Assembly (NCBI GenBank): GCA_030065755.1
Contig: JASJDA010000021.1
Coordinates: forward strand, 1-63,067
Source: Prochloraceae cyanobacterium
GTDB lineage: Bacteria; Cyanobacteriota; Cyanobacteriia; Cyanobacteriales; JASJDA01
Length of the DNA: 63,067 nucleotides
Direction: 5' to 3'
Below, piece by piece: positions 1 through 8,347 of this stretch (its first letter is position 1; each line of letters begins with the position of its first letter). The notes beneath the pieces are model-generated. The model did no database searches. It saw only the letters and a list, made by a program, of their open reading frames with translations, and was not told the origin of the DNA. The position numbers and the translations under genes are program-made.

Positions 1-303
1 AAATTCAGTCAGCAACCGATCGCGGGCAAAAACTACGCGAGGATGCCGTAAATTTCCTCGATTCCAGACTAAGTATAATTTGTTAGTTGGTGGATTTTCA
101 GGTTGATGCAGTAACACGAGCGATCCATTGTTAAGTTGGCTTTCGCACAAATATTTTGGCAATACTGAGTAGCCTTGTCCTGCTAACAATAAAGAGCGTA
201 CCATTCGCAAGTCGCTAACTGTAGCTGCTGCTTGAACCTTAATTTGGATGCTGAAAACTCGATCGAAGTATTCCCTAATTAAAGGAAGATCTTCGTCTAG
301 AAA
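1..303 (-). pseudogene. LysR-family regulator, 3' fragment
   Basis: The minus strand is open for 101 codons and encodes the C-terminal effector-binding domain of a LysR-type regulator. Recognisable stretches are ATVSDLRMVRSLLLAGQGYS, VLPKYLCESQL and LYLVWNRG. The frame is closed by TAG at 304-306, so the helix-turn-helix half is missing. In its place lies the end of a DJ-1/PfpI gene on the opposite strand. The gene continues left out of the window. I read it as a remnant of a divergent regulator/target pair that lost both promoters and starts in one deletion. The family assignment is from motif memory, not a search. Confidence 0.72.
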
Positions 304-461
304 CTAAATTGCGCGAACTTGGGGCAGATTTTCAAAGTGCCGATAACTTTCAAGAATTTGCGATCGCCGACGGCAATCTGATAACGGGTCAGAATCCAGC
401 TTCGTCAGGCCTTGTGGCGGATAAAGTTCTTGAAAAATTAGTTATTCTATCATCGAACTAA
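291..461 (+). pseudogene. DJ-1/PfpI type 1 glutamine amidotransferase, C-terminal fragment
   Basis: The plus strand reads LETKLRELGADF, then ADGNLITGQNPASS, then VADKVLEKL, and stops at 459-461. This is the usual C-terminal strand-helix end of DJ-1/PfpI-family amidotransferase-like proteins. The nucleophile-elbow cysteine region and the whole N-terminal part are absent, and there is no plausible start codon with a ribosome binding site. The fragment abuts the LysR remnant, which points to a deletion between the two divergent genes. The downstream gene at 480 was probably in the same transcription unit. Confidence 0.7.
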
Positions 462-479
462 TCTCGAGAGGAATTCAAG

Positions 480-1676
480 ATGAACAGAACTTATCGGCTG
501 CCTCTAATTACTGTAGGAATGCTAGTCTGTTTGACTGCTGTTGGTGAAATTACACTTCAAAGGCGTTTTTCTCTTAAAGGAATTGCTCTAGCGGGAGAAG
601 ATCGAACTTCTACCCAAAGCAATAAAAGTGAAAGGCAAGTCGGAGATCTCGAATTGGTTGCCGAGCTAAAAATTACTCCTGGTAATATTACCGTATCTCG
701 CGACGGTCGCATTTTTGCTAGCATTCACGGTATGCGTAGAGGCCCAGCTCAACTAGTCGAAATTTTTCCAGGCAGTGATAATTGGCGACCTTTCCCCAAT
801 GAATCTTGGAATGCCAAACCAGGTAGCGGGCCAAACGTTCTCAATACACCTCACGGTGTAATTATTGATTCGCAAAATCGCTTGTGGGTTATCGACCACG
901 GCAACTGGATGCCAGACGATCGACCTGTAGCTCAGCCAAAACTGATTGCCTTCGATATTAACTCTGGCAATTTGGTCTTCCGTATGGATTTTGACGAAAC
1001 CGCAGCTCCTGAAGGGCAAATTTTGCAAGATCTTGCTGTCGATGACTCTCGTGGATTTGTTTACATTGCCGATAGCGGCAATCGTAACGGTATTTTGGTT
1101 GTTGATACGAATAATAAGCGGACTTGGCGTTGGGAAAATCATCCTTCTCTTGATGCAGAAGATATAGACTTAGTGGTTGAGAATAAGCCTCTTGTCTTCC
1201 GTCGTCCTGATGGCACGATCGAGCCAGCCAGAATTGCGGTCAATCCCATTACTCTTTCAGCAGATGGAGAAACTTTATTCTACGGTGCTATGAACGGGCA
1301 AACTTGGTATGGGGTTTCCGCTCAACTTTTGCGAAAACAGGCTAACGATCGAGTTATTGCGCGATCTGTAAAGGTTGTAGGTGCAAAACCAGTTTCAGAT
1401 GGCATCAGCACCGATGCCGAAAACAACCACTTTATTACTAATCTCGGGGATAATGCGATTGACGTTCTGAGCCGAGATGGTAAATTGACAAGGCTAGTTC
1501 AAGACGATCGTTTTCTTTGGGCTGATAATGTCCGCTTTGGTTCCGATTCTTGGCTGTACATTAATATAAATCAGCTTAATCGCGCTCCAATCTTTACTGG
1601 TGCTGCGGATACTGGCAAACCACCCTATCGGATCTTCCGTGTCTGGACTGGGACTCAAGGAATGCCAGGACGTTAA
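480..1676 (+). CDS. Secreted major royal jelly (MRJP)/yellow-family protein
   Basis: This 398-residue protein has an N-terminal hydrophobic stretch (about residues 8-25) typical of a signal peptide, followed by a six-bladed-propeller-like MRJP domain. Family-like stretches are WVIDHGNW, FDINSGNLVF, DSRGFVYIADSGN and the ALSADGETLFYG-like LSADGETLFYGAMNG. Bacterial members are often annotated as L-dopachrome tautomerase-related or gluconolactonase-like, but the substrate is unknown. The ATG at 480 follows a GAGAGGA ribosome binding site at 466-472. It lies 18 bases after the stop of a broken DJ-1/PfpI gene, so its original promoter may have been lost in the upstream deletion. Confidence 0.8.
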   Translation: MNRTYRLPLITVGMLVCLTAVGEITLQRRFSLKGIALAGEDRTSTQSNKSERQVGDLELVAELKITPGNITVSRDGRIFASIHGMRRGPAQLVEIFPGSDNWRPFPNESWNAKPGSGPNVLNTPHGVIIDSQNRLWVIDHGNWMPDDRPVAQPKLIAFDINSGNLVFRMDFDETAAPEGQILQDLAVDDSRGFVYIADSGNRNGILVVDTNNKRTWRWENHPSLDAEDIDLVVENKPLVFRRPDGTIEPARIAVNPITLSADGETLFYGAMNGQTWYGVSAQLLRKQANDRVIARSVKVVGAKPVSDGISTDAENNHFITNLGDNAIDVLSRDGKLTRLVQDDRFLWADNVRFGSDSWLYININQLNRAPIFTGAADTGKPPYRIFRVWTGTQGMPGR

Positions 1677-1796
1677 GAGCGAACCTTTTTCAATCTAAAA
1701 TCTCGATTGAGGAACTCACTCAGCGAGCCAAAAAAATACGATGAATCAACTCTTTTCTTCACTAACCAATTTTGTATTAATTTTTCCGATATCTTC

Positions 1797-2000
1797 TGGT
1801 GTTTTAAAGGGAACAGGGAATAGGGAACAGGCAACGGTGACTAGTTTAGAAGAGGATTTAGACCTCTCCCAAACTTCTTCCGTCTTGAAAGACGGGGCTT
1901 CAGACCAAGGCAATGGGCAACAGTATTCCTCTGTTGCCTGTTGCCCGTTCCCTGTTCCCTCCGAGGCACTCACCTCGGTGAGAGGGTCAAAGTTTTTGAT
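1797..2000. repeat. Composite inverted STRR cassette A
   Basis: The left arm carries GGGAACAGGGAATAGGGAAC heptamer repeats from about 1810. The right arm (about 1932-1961) is their reverse complement. Between them are a small stem AGAGG..CCTCT and a hairpin CCGTCTTGAAAGACGG followed by GGCTTCAGACCAAGG (1880-1910). The right arm ends in a CGAGGC..TCACC tail that is shared with the cassette at 36178. Heptanucleotide short tandem repeats are known in cyanobacteria. Confidence 0.75.
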
Positions 2001-2103
2001 AACATTAATCCATAGTTTTTGATAACATTTTTTCGTAGGGCTTTGCCAATTTTATCTTCAATAACAAAAACTATTTATAAGGATGTGGGAAAGCCTCTAC
2101 TTC

Positions 2104-2128
2104 TTTCGTAAGTCGGGGAGTTACGAAA
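2104..2128. other. Perfect 8-bp hairpin
   Basis: TTTCGTAA (2104-2111) and TTACGAAA (2121-2128) form a perfect stem around a 9-base loop, 50 bases upstream of the HAS-barrel gene. No uridine tract follows, so it is not a typical terminator. It could be a leader structure or the end of a decayed insertion element. Confidence 0.4.
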
Positions 2129-2178
2129 AAGTCGATCGCCTATTTCTCCCTAACTAACCTACTTGTTTGTGAAATACT

Positions 2179-2844
2179 ATGCGTCTTCCTTTACCTCAGT
2201 TTGCAACCGACAATCGTCACCCCGATCGCATCGCTGAGGTGATCGAAACGGCGACAACGGAATTTTTAGCCGAATGTTTGGAACCTGAAGACTTAAGTTT
2301 TCCAGAAATGCCTCCTTTTGGCAGCTGGATTAAGTCAGTAGATGAAGAATCGGGTAATAAAATATTAGCTGTAGTTACCTACGTCACTACAAGTCCCATT
2401 GATTCGGTGCATCGGGCTAGGGCTTTGGGTTTATCTTTGGCAGAGTTGCGCGAACAGCAGCCGCAAATTTTTGCTATGCTGAAAACTGAGTTTAGAGCTG
2501 CTATTATCGGTTTTGAAACTCCCAATTCTTCTAATGGCAGCAGTCAAAAATTGGGAAGAGTATATCAATATTTACCCCCTCGTCCTCCCCAAATTCATCA
2601 AGCTGTTTATCAATGTCAGCCAGAAGAAATAATTCACTTTACTCAACAACTAGATTTTTTACGCACTCTTTTACAAGTTAGCAATATTCCTGTAGAATCT
2701 CTAACTGCAGCAGCAATTCGCGAAATTTATCGCTTGCGCAATGCCGATCGCAATTGGTTAGTCCAAGTAGGAAGAACTCTGAGTATTTTACTCAAAGACG
2801 ATTACGATCGCTTGAGATATATTCTCAGTCAAATTCATTTTTAA
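2179..2844 (+). CDS. HAS-barrel domain protein, conserved in cyanobacteria
   Basis: This 221-residue soluble protein matches a family conserved across cyanobacteria and usually annotated as HAS-barrel (the beta-barrel shared by HerA helicases and ATP synthase). Typical stretches are IAEVIETATTEFLAECL, PPFGSWIK, TTSPIDSVHRARALGLS, YLPPRPPQIH and LLKDDYDRLRYIL. There is no ATPase motif, so it is a barrel-only protein with a helical tail. Its function is not established. It ends one base before the stop of the convergent gene at 2845, so the two share a terminator region or overlap in their 3' ends. Confidence 0.75.
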   Translation: MRLPLPQFATDNRHPDRIAEVIETATTEFLAECLEPEDLSFPEMPPFGSWIKSVDEESGNKILAVVTYVTTSPIDSVHRARALGLSLAELREQQPQIFAMLKTEFRAAIIGFETPNSSNGSSQKLGRVYQYLPPRPPQIHQAVYQCQPEEIIHFTQQLDFLRTLLQVSNIPVESLTAAAIREIYRLRNADRNWLVQVGRTLSILLKDDYDRLRYILSQIHF

Positions 2845-3312
2845 TTAATTAAGATCGTCCTCTTCTTCTTGTTGGACTTCTTTTATCTTTGAGGCTAGTT
2901 TTTCTTTTTCTCTCATCAAATTTTCTTCTAACTCTTGTAGTTGTTCTCTATGAGTTTCTATTTCTAAAGATCTGCGAGTTAAATCCTGACTTGTCAAAGC
3001 TATTTCTTGTCTCCATTTTTCTACTCTTTCCTGTTCTTTTTGCACAAATTCAGGAGTAATACTATTGTTACTGAGATACTCTGTTACCAAACTTAAAATC
3101 CACTTTTTCGCTTCTTTAATTTTGATTATTTGAGCGTTATCATCTAGCTCTGCCAGCACCAATAAACCTTCATTAAGGGACTTCTCTTGGTTTAGAGGTA
3201 TGAATTTTGATTCGCTTACTTTCCAAATATGTTCTGATTTTTGGCGAGCAAGTAATTCTAATTCAATATCCCCTGAAATAATATTTTTTTTGACTTGAGC
3301 CAGGTATAACAT
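2845..3312 (-). CDS. Hypothetical protein with C-terminal coiled coil
   Basis: This 155-residue protein has a globular N-terminal half (about 1-80), followed by a highly charged helix (about 85-150). The helix has heptad-like leucines and runs such as REQLQELEENLMREKEKL, consistent with a coiled coil, and an acidic end. No signal peptide or membrane segment is seen. I do not recognise the family beyond similarity to unassigned cyanobacterial proteins. It lies 47 bases downstream of valS stop-to-start spacing on the same strand, but in this orientation it is upstream-independent: valS ends at 3360 and transcription could read through into it only from 6089 leftwards, making a valS-first operon possible. 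Confidence 0.6.
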   Translation of the reverse strand: MLYLAQVKKNIISGDIELELLARQKSEHIWKVSESKFIPLNQEKSLNEGLLVLAELDDNAQIIKIKEAKKWILSLVTEYLSNNSITPEFVQKEQERVEKWRQEIALTSQDLTRRSLEIETHREQLQELEENLMREKEKLASKIKEVQQEEEDDLN

Positions 3313-3359
3313 ACTCCTTTTATCTTTACTTACTTAGTCAATAGTAATTGGAATTAATT

Positions 3360-6089
3360 TCACTGTAAACGCTCTAAACGCTCCTTCAATATTTCTGACT
3401 GTTTTTGTGCTTCCGCAAGAGAATCTTTTGCTCCTTGTATCACTTCAGACGGGGCTTTGTTGACAAAACCTGGATTATTGAGACGACCAGTTAAGGATTT
3501 AACTTCCTTTTCTAATTTGTTGATATTTTTCTCTATTTTGGCACGCAGAGCCTCAATATCTGCAATACCAGTTAGAGGCATCAAAACTTGAGTTGTAGCA
3601 ATAACACCAGCAAATGCTCGCGTAGTATCGCTGCTGATGTTGGGTTTAATTGTTAACTGTTCTACTTTGGCTAGATCCTTAATATAAGTTTGACCTGCTT
3701 CCAATATTTGGCATTCGCGATCGCTTTCACTCTCTAAAATTACTGGCACTTTTACTCCTGGTTTTACTTCCGCTTCTGCTCTTAGATTGCGAATTGTGCG
3801 AATTGTTCCAATGAGAAGGTCAAATTTTTCTTCTAACGACCGATCGATCGCTGTTGTTGTTGCTTCTGGATAAGCCGATCGCGCCAGATATTCATTCTCT
3901 TTTTGCGTTAGAGTATGCCAAATTTCTTCGGTAATGTGAGGCATAAAGGGATGAAGTAGTTTGAGAATACCTTCTAAGACGTAAGCAAGAGTTTGCTGTG
4001 CCACTAGTTTAGAAATGGAAGTCTCTTCTTGCCACAATCTCGATTTAACTAACTCTATATACCAGTCGCAGAAATCGCCCCAGATAAAATCATAAAGTCC
4101 TTTGGCTGCTTCTCCTAAACCGTAGGTATCTAAATAATCTCTGGTTTGTTGCACTACCCTAGCAAAACGGGATAAGATCCAGCGATCGCTCAATTCCAGT
4201 TTCTCTATTTCGGGTTCGCCTAACTCCTGGGGTGTTTTTCCATCTAAATTCATCATGACAAACCGCGCAGCATTCCACAGTTTGTTGGCAAAATTTCGCG
4301 ATGCTTCTACCGACTCTGATTCGTCTTTTTGGCGATCGTACTGAAAGGTAATATCTTGACCCGCACCAGCTACTTCTCTAATTAGGGTATAGCGCAAAGC
4401 ATCCGTGCCGTATTTGTCTATCATTAATAAGGGATCGATGCCGTTACCCTTCGATTTAGACATCTTTTGACCCTTTTCATCTCGCACCAACCCGTGAATG
4501 TATACGTCTTTAAACGGCATCTCACCTGTAAAATGCCCTGCCATCATTGTCATTCTGGCAACCCAGAAGAAAATAATGTCAAAACCCGTAAATAGAGTCG
4601 TAGTGGGATAATATTTTTTTAAATCTACAGTTTCTTCTGGCCACCCCATAGTAGAAAAAGGCCACAACCCTGATGAAAACCAAGTATCCAGTACATCTGG
4701 ATCTCTTTCTAACTTGACATTCTCTCCATATTGTGCTTTTGCTTTTTCTTTGGCTTCTGCTTCGCTGTGGGCGACTACATAGGGGGTATTGTCCTTAATT
4801 TCCCCATCGGTTTCGCTAACTACATACCAAGCGGGAATTTGGTGTCCCCACCACAACTGACGGGAAATGCACCAGTCTTTTAATTTAAGCAACCAATCTC
4901 GATATACTTTTTTCCAGCGTTCTGGTACGAATCTAGGGGAGTTTTCTTCATCGAGACAGGATAAAGCTTTTTTTGCCAGGGGTTCTATTTTGACAAACCA
5001 CTGGGTAGATAGAAGAGGTTCGACAGCAACTTTACCGCGATCGCTATAGGGAACAGCGTGGCGATAGTTTTCTATTTTTACCAGAAATCCTTCTTCTTCT
5101 AATCGTTTAACAACATTTTGGCGTGCAACGAAACGATCTTCTCCTTCAAATTCTCCTGCATTTTCATTGAGGCTGCCATCTTTGTTCATAAGATTGATAA
5201 AAGGCAGTTGGTGACGCTGTCCCATTTCAAAATCGTTAGGATCGTGTGCGGGTGTCACCTTAACGCAACCGGTACCGAATTCTCGATCGACCAATTCGTC
5301 AGCGATAATCGGAATTTTTCGCCCCACGATCGGCAAGGTAACAGTTTCGCCTATTAAATGCTTGTAGCGATCGTCGTCGGGGTTAACTGCAACTGCGGTA
5401 TCTCCCAACATGGTTTCTGGACGAGTGGTTGCTACTTCCACGTAACCGCTACCATTTGTAAGAGGATAGCGAAAATGCCACAAATGCCCGTCTACCTCTT
5501 TATTTTCCACCTCTAAAGCGGATACTGCTGACTGAGATGCAGGACACCAATTTACTAGATAATTGCCGCGATATATTAATCCTTCTTCGTGGAGTCGAAC
5601 AAAGGCTTCTCTTACTGCTCTAGACAAGCCTTCGTCCATAGTAAATCTTTCTCGCGACCAATCTACCGATACTCCCAACCGTCGCAGTTGATTGACAATT
5701 TTGCCTCCTGATTCTTGTCTCCACTGCCAAGCGCGATCGAGATATTTTTCTCTTCCCACATCGTAACGGCTTTTACCTTCTTTTTTTAATTGGTTGTCTA
5801 AAATCGTACTGACAGCGATACTGGCGTGATCGACTCCTGGCAGCCAAAGGGTATTGCGTCCCGTCATTCGCTGGTAACGAGTCGTGGTATCCATCAAGGA
5901 CATATTCAAAGCGTGACCTATGTGCAAACTACCCGTAACGTTTGGCGGCGGAATTACGATGGAATAAGGTTCCCCAGGGCGATCGGGATCCGCTTGGAAG
6001 ACTTGATTTTCTTCCCAGTCTTTTTGCCATTTTGCTTCTGTAGTGGTGGGGTCGTATTTAGTTGGTAGACCAGGTGTGTTTGCTTTCAT
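3360..6089 (-). CDS. valS: Valine--tRNA ligase
   Basis: Charges tRNA-Val with valine and edits mischarged threonine. This class I synthetase is 909 residues, the normal length. The HIGH motif is at residues 56-59 (LHIGHALN) and KMSKS at 542-546 ([11 protein letters not shown]). Between them is the large editing domain ([15 protein letters not shown]). The anticodon-binding domain ([12 protein letters not shown]) follows, and a C-terminal coiled-coil arm from about residue 835 ([15 protein letters not shown]) that grips the tRNA. The ATG at 6089 starts the conserved N-terminus. The gene is divergent from the CBS-CP12 gene. It looks intact and is a core housekeeping gene. Confidence 0.97.
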   Translation of the reverse strand: MKANTPGLPTKYDPTTTEAKWQKDWEENQVFQADPDRPGEPYSIVIPPPNVTGSLHIGHALNMSLMDTTTRYQRMTGRNTLWLPGVDHASIAVSTILDNQLKKEGKSRYDVGREKYLDRAWQWRQESGGKIVNQLRRLGVSVDWSRERFTMDEGLSRAVREAFVRLHEEGLIYRGNYLVNWCPASQSAVSALEVENKEVDGHLWHFRYPLTNGSGYVEVATTRPETMLGDTAVAVNPDDDRYKHLIGETVTLPIVGRKIPIIADELVDREFGTGCVKVTPAHDPNDFEMGQRHQLPFINLMNKDGSLNENAGEFEGEDRFVARQNVVKRLEEEGFLVKIENYRHAVPYSDRGKVAVEPLLSTQWFVKIEPLAKKALSCLDEENSPRFVPERWKKVYRDWLLKLKDWCISRQLWWGHQIPAWYVVSETDGEIKDNTPYVVAHSEAEAKEKAKAQYGENVKLERDPDVLDTWFSSGLWPFSTMGWPEETVDLKKYYPTTTLFTGFDIIFFWVARMTMMAGHFTGEMPFKDVYIHGLVRDEKGQKMSKSKGNGIDPLLMIDKYGTDALRYTLIREVAGAGQDITFQYDRQKDESESVEASRNFANKLWNAARFVMMNLDGKTPQELGEPEIEKLELSDRWILSRFARVVQQTRDYLDTYGLGEAAKGLYDFIWGDFCDWYIELVKSRLWQEETSISKLVAQQTLAYVLEGILKLLHPFMPHITEEIWHTLTQKENEYLARSAYPEATTTAIDRSLEEKFDLLIGTIRTIRNLRAEAEVKPGVKVPVILESESDRECQILEAGQTYIKDLAKVEQLTIKPNISSDTTRAFAGVIATTQVLMPLTGIADIEALRAKIEKNINKLEKEVKSLTGRLNNPGFVNKAPSEVIQGAKDSLAEAQKQSEILKERLERLQ

Positions 6090-6253
6090 TAAAAGAAAAC
6101 CAATTAAGAATCAGGAGTGCATTTTTATTTATCTTCAAATTTTGCCACAGGCTAGCAAATGTGTGGCTCAAATTGTCAAAATGAATTTAAAGATATAGTT
6201 AAAGCTTTTTCTGGAATAATAAATAATTATAAGAAACTGTTAAGGATAGAACG

Positions 6254-6868
6254 ATGGTGAAAGCTTCAGAAATTATGACCAAAGACGTAGTCACTATTCG
6301 CGGTTCGGCAACAGTGGCTGAAGCCGTTAAAGTGATGAAAGAGAAGAACTTGCGTGCTTTAATTGTAGATCGTCGTAACGATCTAGATGCTTACGGTATT
6401 GTTAACGAGATTGACATTATATACAAGGTAGCTGCTTTTGGCACAGATCCAAAACAAGTTAGGGTTTACGAAATTATGACTAAACCCTGCGTAGTAGTCA
6501 ATCCCGAACTCGAAGCTGAATATGTAGCGCGATTGTTTGCTAACACTGGCATTCGTAGCGCTCCAGTTATAAAAGGAGAATTGCTCGGTATAATATCAGC
6601 TAGCGACATTCTTCACAAAAGTAGTTTTGTCGAGCAACCTAAATCAGTTCTGCTCGAAAAAGAAATTCAGCAAGCAAGAGAAAATGCTCGCTCTATCTGT
6701 TCTGAAAAAGGAGCAACTTCTCCCGAATGTGCTGCTGCTTGGGATATAGTTGAGGAATTACAAGCAGAAGCCGCACATCAGCGAGCCAAAAAACCAGAAA
6801 AAACTTATTTTGAGGAATTCTGCGAAGAAAATCCCGATGCTTCTGAAGCGCGTATGTACGATTCTTAA
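6254..6868 (+). CDS. CBS-CP12 fusion protein
   Basis: A 204-residue fusion. Residues 1-130 are two CBS motifs (ASEIMTKDVVTI and YEIMTKPCVVV, each with a GIV/GIIS strand), which normally bind adenine nucleotides. Residues 138-204 are a CP12-like domain containing CAAAWDIVEELQAEAAHQR. Free CP12 is a redox switch that ties GAPDH and phosphoribulokinase together when Calvin-cycle flux is low; CBS-CP12 fusions are known mainly from cyanobacteria and their partners are less clear. The N-terminal cysteine pair is present (C149, C159). In the C-terminal pair only C190 remains, and residue 199 is alanine, so the C-terminal disulfide cannot form within one chain. ATG follows AGGATAGAACG. Confidence 0.9.
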   Translation: MVKASEIMTKDVVTIRGSATVAEAVKVMKEKNLRALIVDRRNDLDAYGIVNEIDIIYKVAAFGTDPKQVRVYEIMTKPCVVVNPELEAEYVARLFANTGIRSAPVIKGELLGIISASDILHKSSFVEQPKSVLLEKEIQQARENARSICSEKGATSPECAAAWDIVEELQAEAAHQRAKKPEKTYFEEFCEENPDASEARMYDS

Positions 6869-6875
6869 AGATAAC

Positions 6876-7035
6876 TCTGAAGCAGGGAATAGGGAATAGG
6901 GAATAGGGAACAGGGAATAGGGGATACGGGAAATAAACGCTCGTCAGAGAGTTAGAGTGAGTATAAATAGCCTAAAACATAATACTGTTTCCCCCTCTCC
7001 CCATCTCCCCCTCTCCCCACACTCCCCACATTCCC
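6876..7035. repeat. STRR cassette D
   Basis: GGGAATA/GGGAACA heptamers run from about 6880 to 6925. They are mirrored by C-rich tandem repeats (CTCCCC and CCCCAT types) at about 6991-7030. The inner part lacks the hairpin module seen in cassettes A and B. It fills the space between two convergent genes. Confidence 0.6.
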
Positions 7036-7056
7036 AACGAAGAAGGGAGCAAGAAA

Positions 7057-8118
7057 CTATTTTTGTCGTTGTAGAATTACAATATCTTTGCCAATGACGG
7101 GACTGCGGGCTAAGAGAGAACCTTTGGCATTGACGAATTCTATATTGCTGAAATTGAATTTTTCTGCTTGATAGAGCATTTTGTTAGCTATTTGGTTTTG
7201 GTTAGATGCACTCAAGTTGTACCAGTCATCTTTTAATTCCAAAATTAAACTATTATCGATAAAATTCGGTTTAATCGTCACAATTAAATCTTCAGAGTAA
7301 TCAGCGATCGCTCTATTTGCTTGTTGGTTAATTGTGGCAAGAAAGTTTTGCTCTGGGGTTGGTTCGGGTGGAGTAGTTGCGATCGCTTCTGTCTTGTTGG
7401 ACTCAGGAGTATTTGCTATTTGTTTGCTCGAACTGTGAGGTAATAAAAATACGGGTATGGCAATTAATAAAACCACGACTCCTACGAGAATACCTGTCAA
7501 AGCAGTATTGGAGAGATTGCCAACTAAAGATGCTGGTAAGATAGAGCGAATTGTTCCCAAAATACCCCCCTGTCCTGAGGATAGTTCGTCATCGTCGATC
7601 GCAGAAGTAAATCCTGCTGCGGAAGTACCTGTCTGCCTCTTCGCTTTATTTACCGAAGATGCTATCTTTTCAGTATTAGCTACCAAGTTTTCAAAAGAAT
7701 CCATTGACATCTGGTAGTCTATGTCTTCTTGTTTCAGTCGATCGACAATTTCTTGAAGCTTTTGAACGATCGCTTCGAGCAACTCTGTAGTTTTAGTCTT
7801 AGAAAAGGAAGAACTCTGTTCAATTGACTCAGGAGCCTCAGCATTTTGTTCTAAGTCTGTTTCGACGAGAGAGGCGATCGCCGATGAAAACCCTTCTGAT
7901 AAAGCACCTTTCTGCCCGTTGGCTTCATCTACCGAAGATGCTATCTTTTCAGTAGTAGCTACTAAGTTTTCAAAAGAAACCATTGACATTTGGTAGTCTA
8001 TGGGCTCTCTTTTCAGTTTATTGACAGCTTTTTGAAGTTTTTCAATAGTTCCTTGGAGCAGTTCTATAGTTTCAGCCTTAGAAAAAGACGAATTGTCCTG
8101 CTGTTGTTCTTCAGACAT
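7057..8118 (-). CDS. Single-pass membrane protein with duplicated N-terminal helical module
   Basis: A 353-residue protein of unrecognised function. Its N-terminal cytoplasmic part contains two copies of a roughly 75-residue module (about 12-88 and 101-177), each with the core IDYQMSM.SFENLVA.TEKIASSV. A single transmembrane helix (LTGILVGVVVLLIAIPVFLL) lies near residues 209-229, and a compact C-terminal domain of about 90 residues follows (QANRAIADYS to the end). The ATG at 8118 is preceded by a strong AGGAGG. Similar C-terminal domains occur in other cyanobacterial membrane proteins, as far as I recall. It may be an envelope or scaffold protein, but nothing visible settles the role. Confidence 0.7.
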   Translation of the reverse strand: MSEEQQQDNSSFSKAETIELLQGTIEKLQKAVNKLKREPIDYQMSMVSFENLVATTEKIASSVDEANGQKGALSEGFSSAIASLVETDLEQNAEAPESIEQSSSFSKTKTTELLEAIVQKLQEIVDRLKQEDIDYQMSMDSFENLVANTEKIASSVNKAKRQTGTSAAGFTSAIDDDELSSGQGGILGTIRSILPASLVGNLSNTALTGILVGVVVLLIAIPVFLLPHSSSKQIANTPESNKTEAIATTPPEPTPEQNFLATINQQANRAIADYSEDLIVTIKPNFIDNSLILELKDDWYNLSASNQNQIANKMLYQAEKFNFSNIEFVNAKGSLLARSPVIGKDIVILQRQK

Positions 8119-8233
8119 TCAATTCCTCCTGGCAGCATTTATATATATCTAAGGCATTGTACCGTTAAAACAAGACCGAGAGGAAGTTCGTGCAATAGAG
8201 GGAGGTTTGATTATTACACCTCCTTATTAGAAT

Positions 8234-8254
8234 CCCCCGTTTAAAAAACGGGGG
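8234..8254. other. GC-rich hairpin, possible terminator or IS end
   Basis: CCCCCGTTT (8234-8242) and AAACGGGGG (8246-8254) form a perfect 9-bp stem with a 3-base loop. It lies between two minus-strand genes, downstream of pilT. On the minus strand it is not followed by a clear T tract. The AGCAGTCAA tail resembles the hairpin ends of IS200/IS605-type elements. Confidence 0.45.
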
Positions 8255-8347
8255 AGCAGTCAAATGGAGCAGAAAGTTGAAAAACAAAGGTAATGCTGTT
8301 AATGCAATTTAAATGCTTAACAGCTTATTCGCAGCGATCGACTATTT

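Larger units (their letters stand above)
1677..2178. other. Spacer with composite STRR cassette and a hairpin
   Basis: No real gene is seen in these 502 bases. The spacer holds an inverted heptanucleotide-repeat cassette (about 1797-2000) and, closer to the next gene, a perfect 8-bp hairpin. Two short open frames on opposite strands at 1741-2022 are by-products of the repeats: they translate to repeat-derived, low-complexity peptides. Confidence 0.7.

Noticed and set aside
753-1142. 129-codon open frame antisense to the MRJP gene
   Set aside because: Shadow of a clearly coding plus-strand gene, with no start signal or family.
1741-2022. Open frames of 93 and 75 codons on both strands
   Set aside because: They translate the inverted heptamer repeats and core hairpin of cassette A; the peptides mirror each other.
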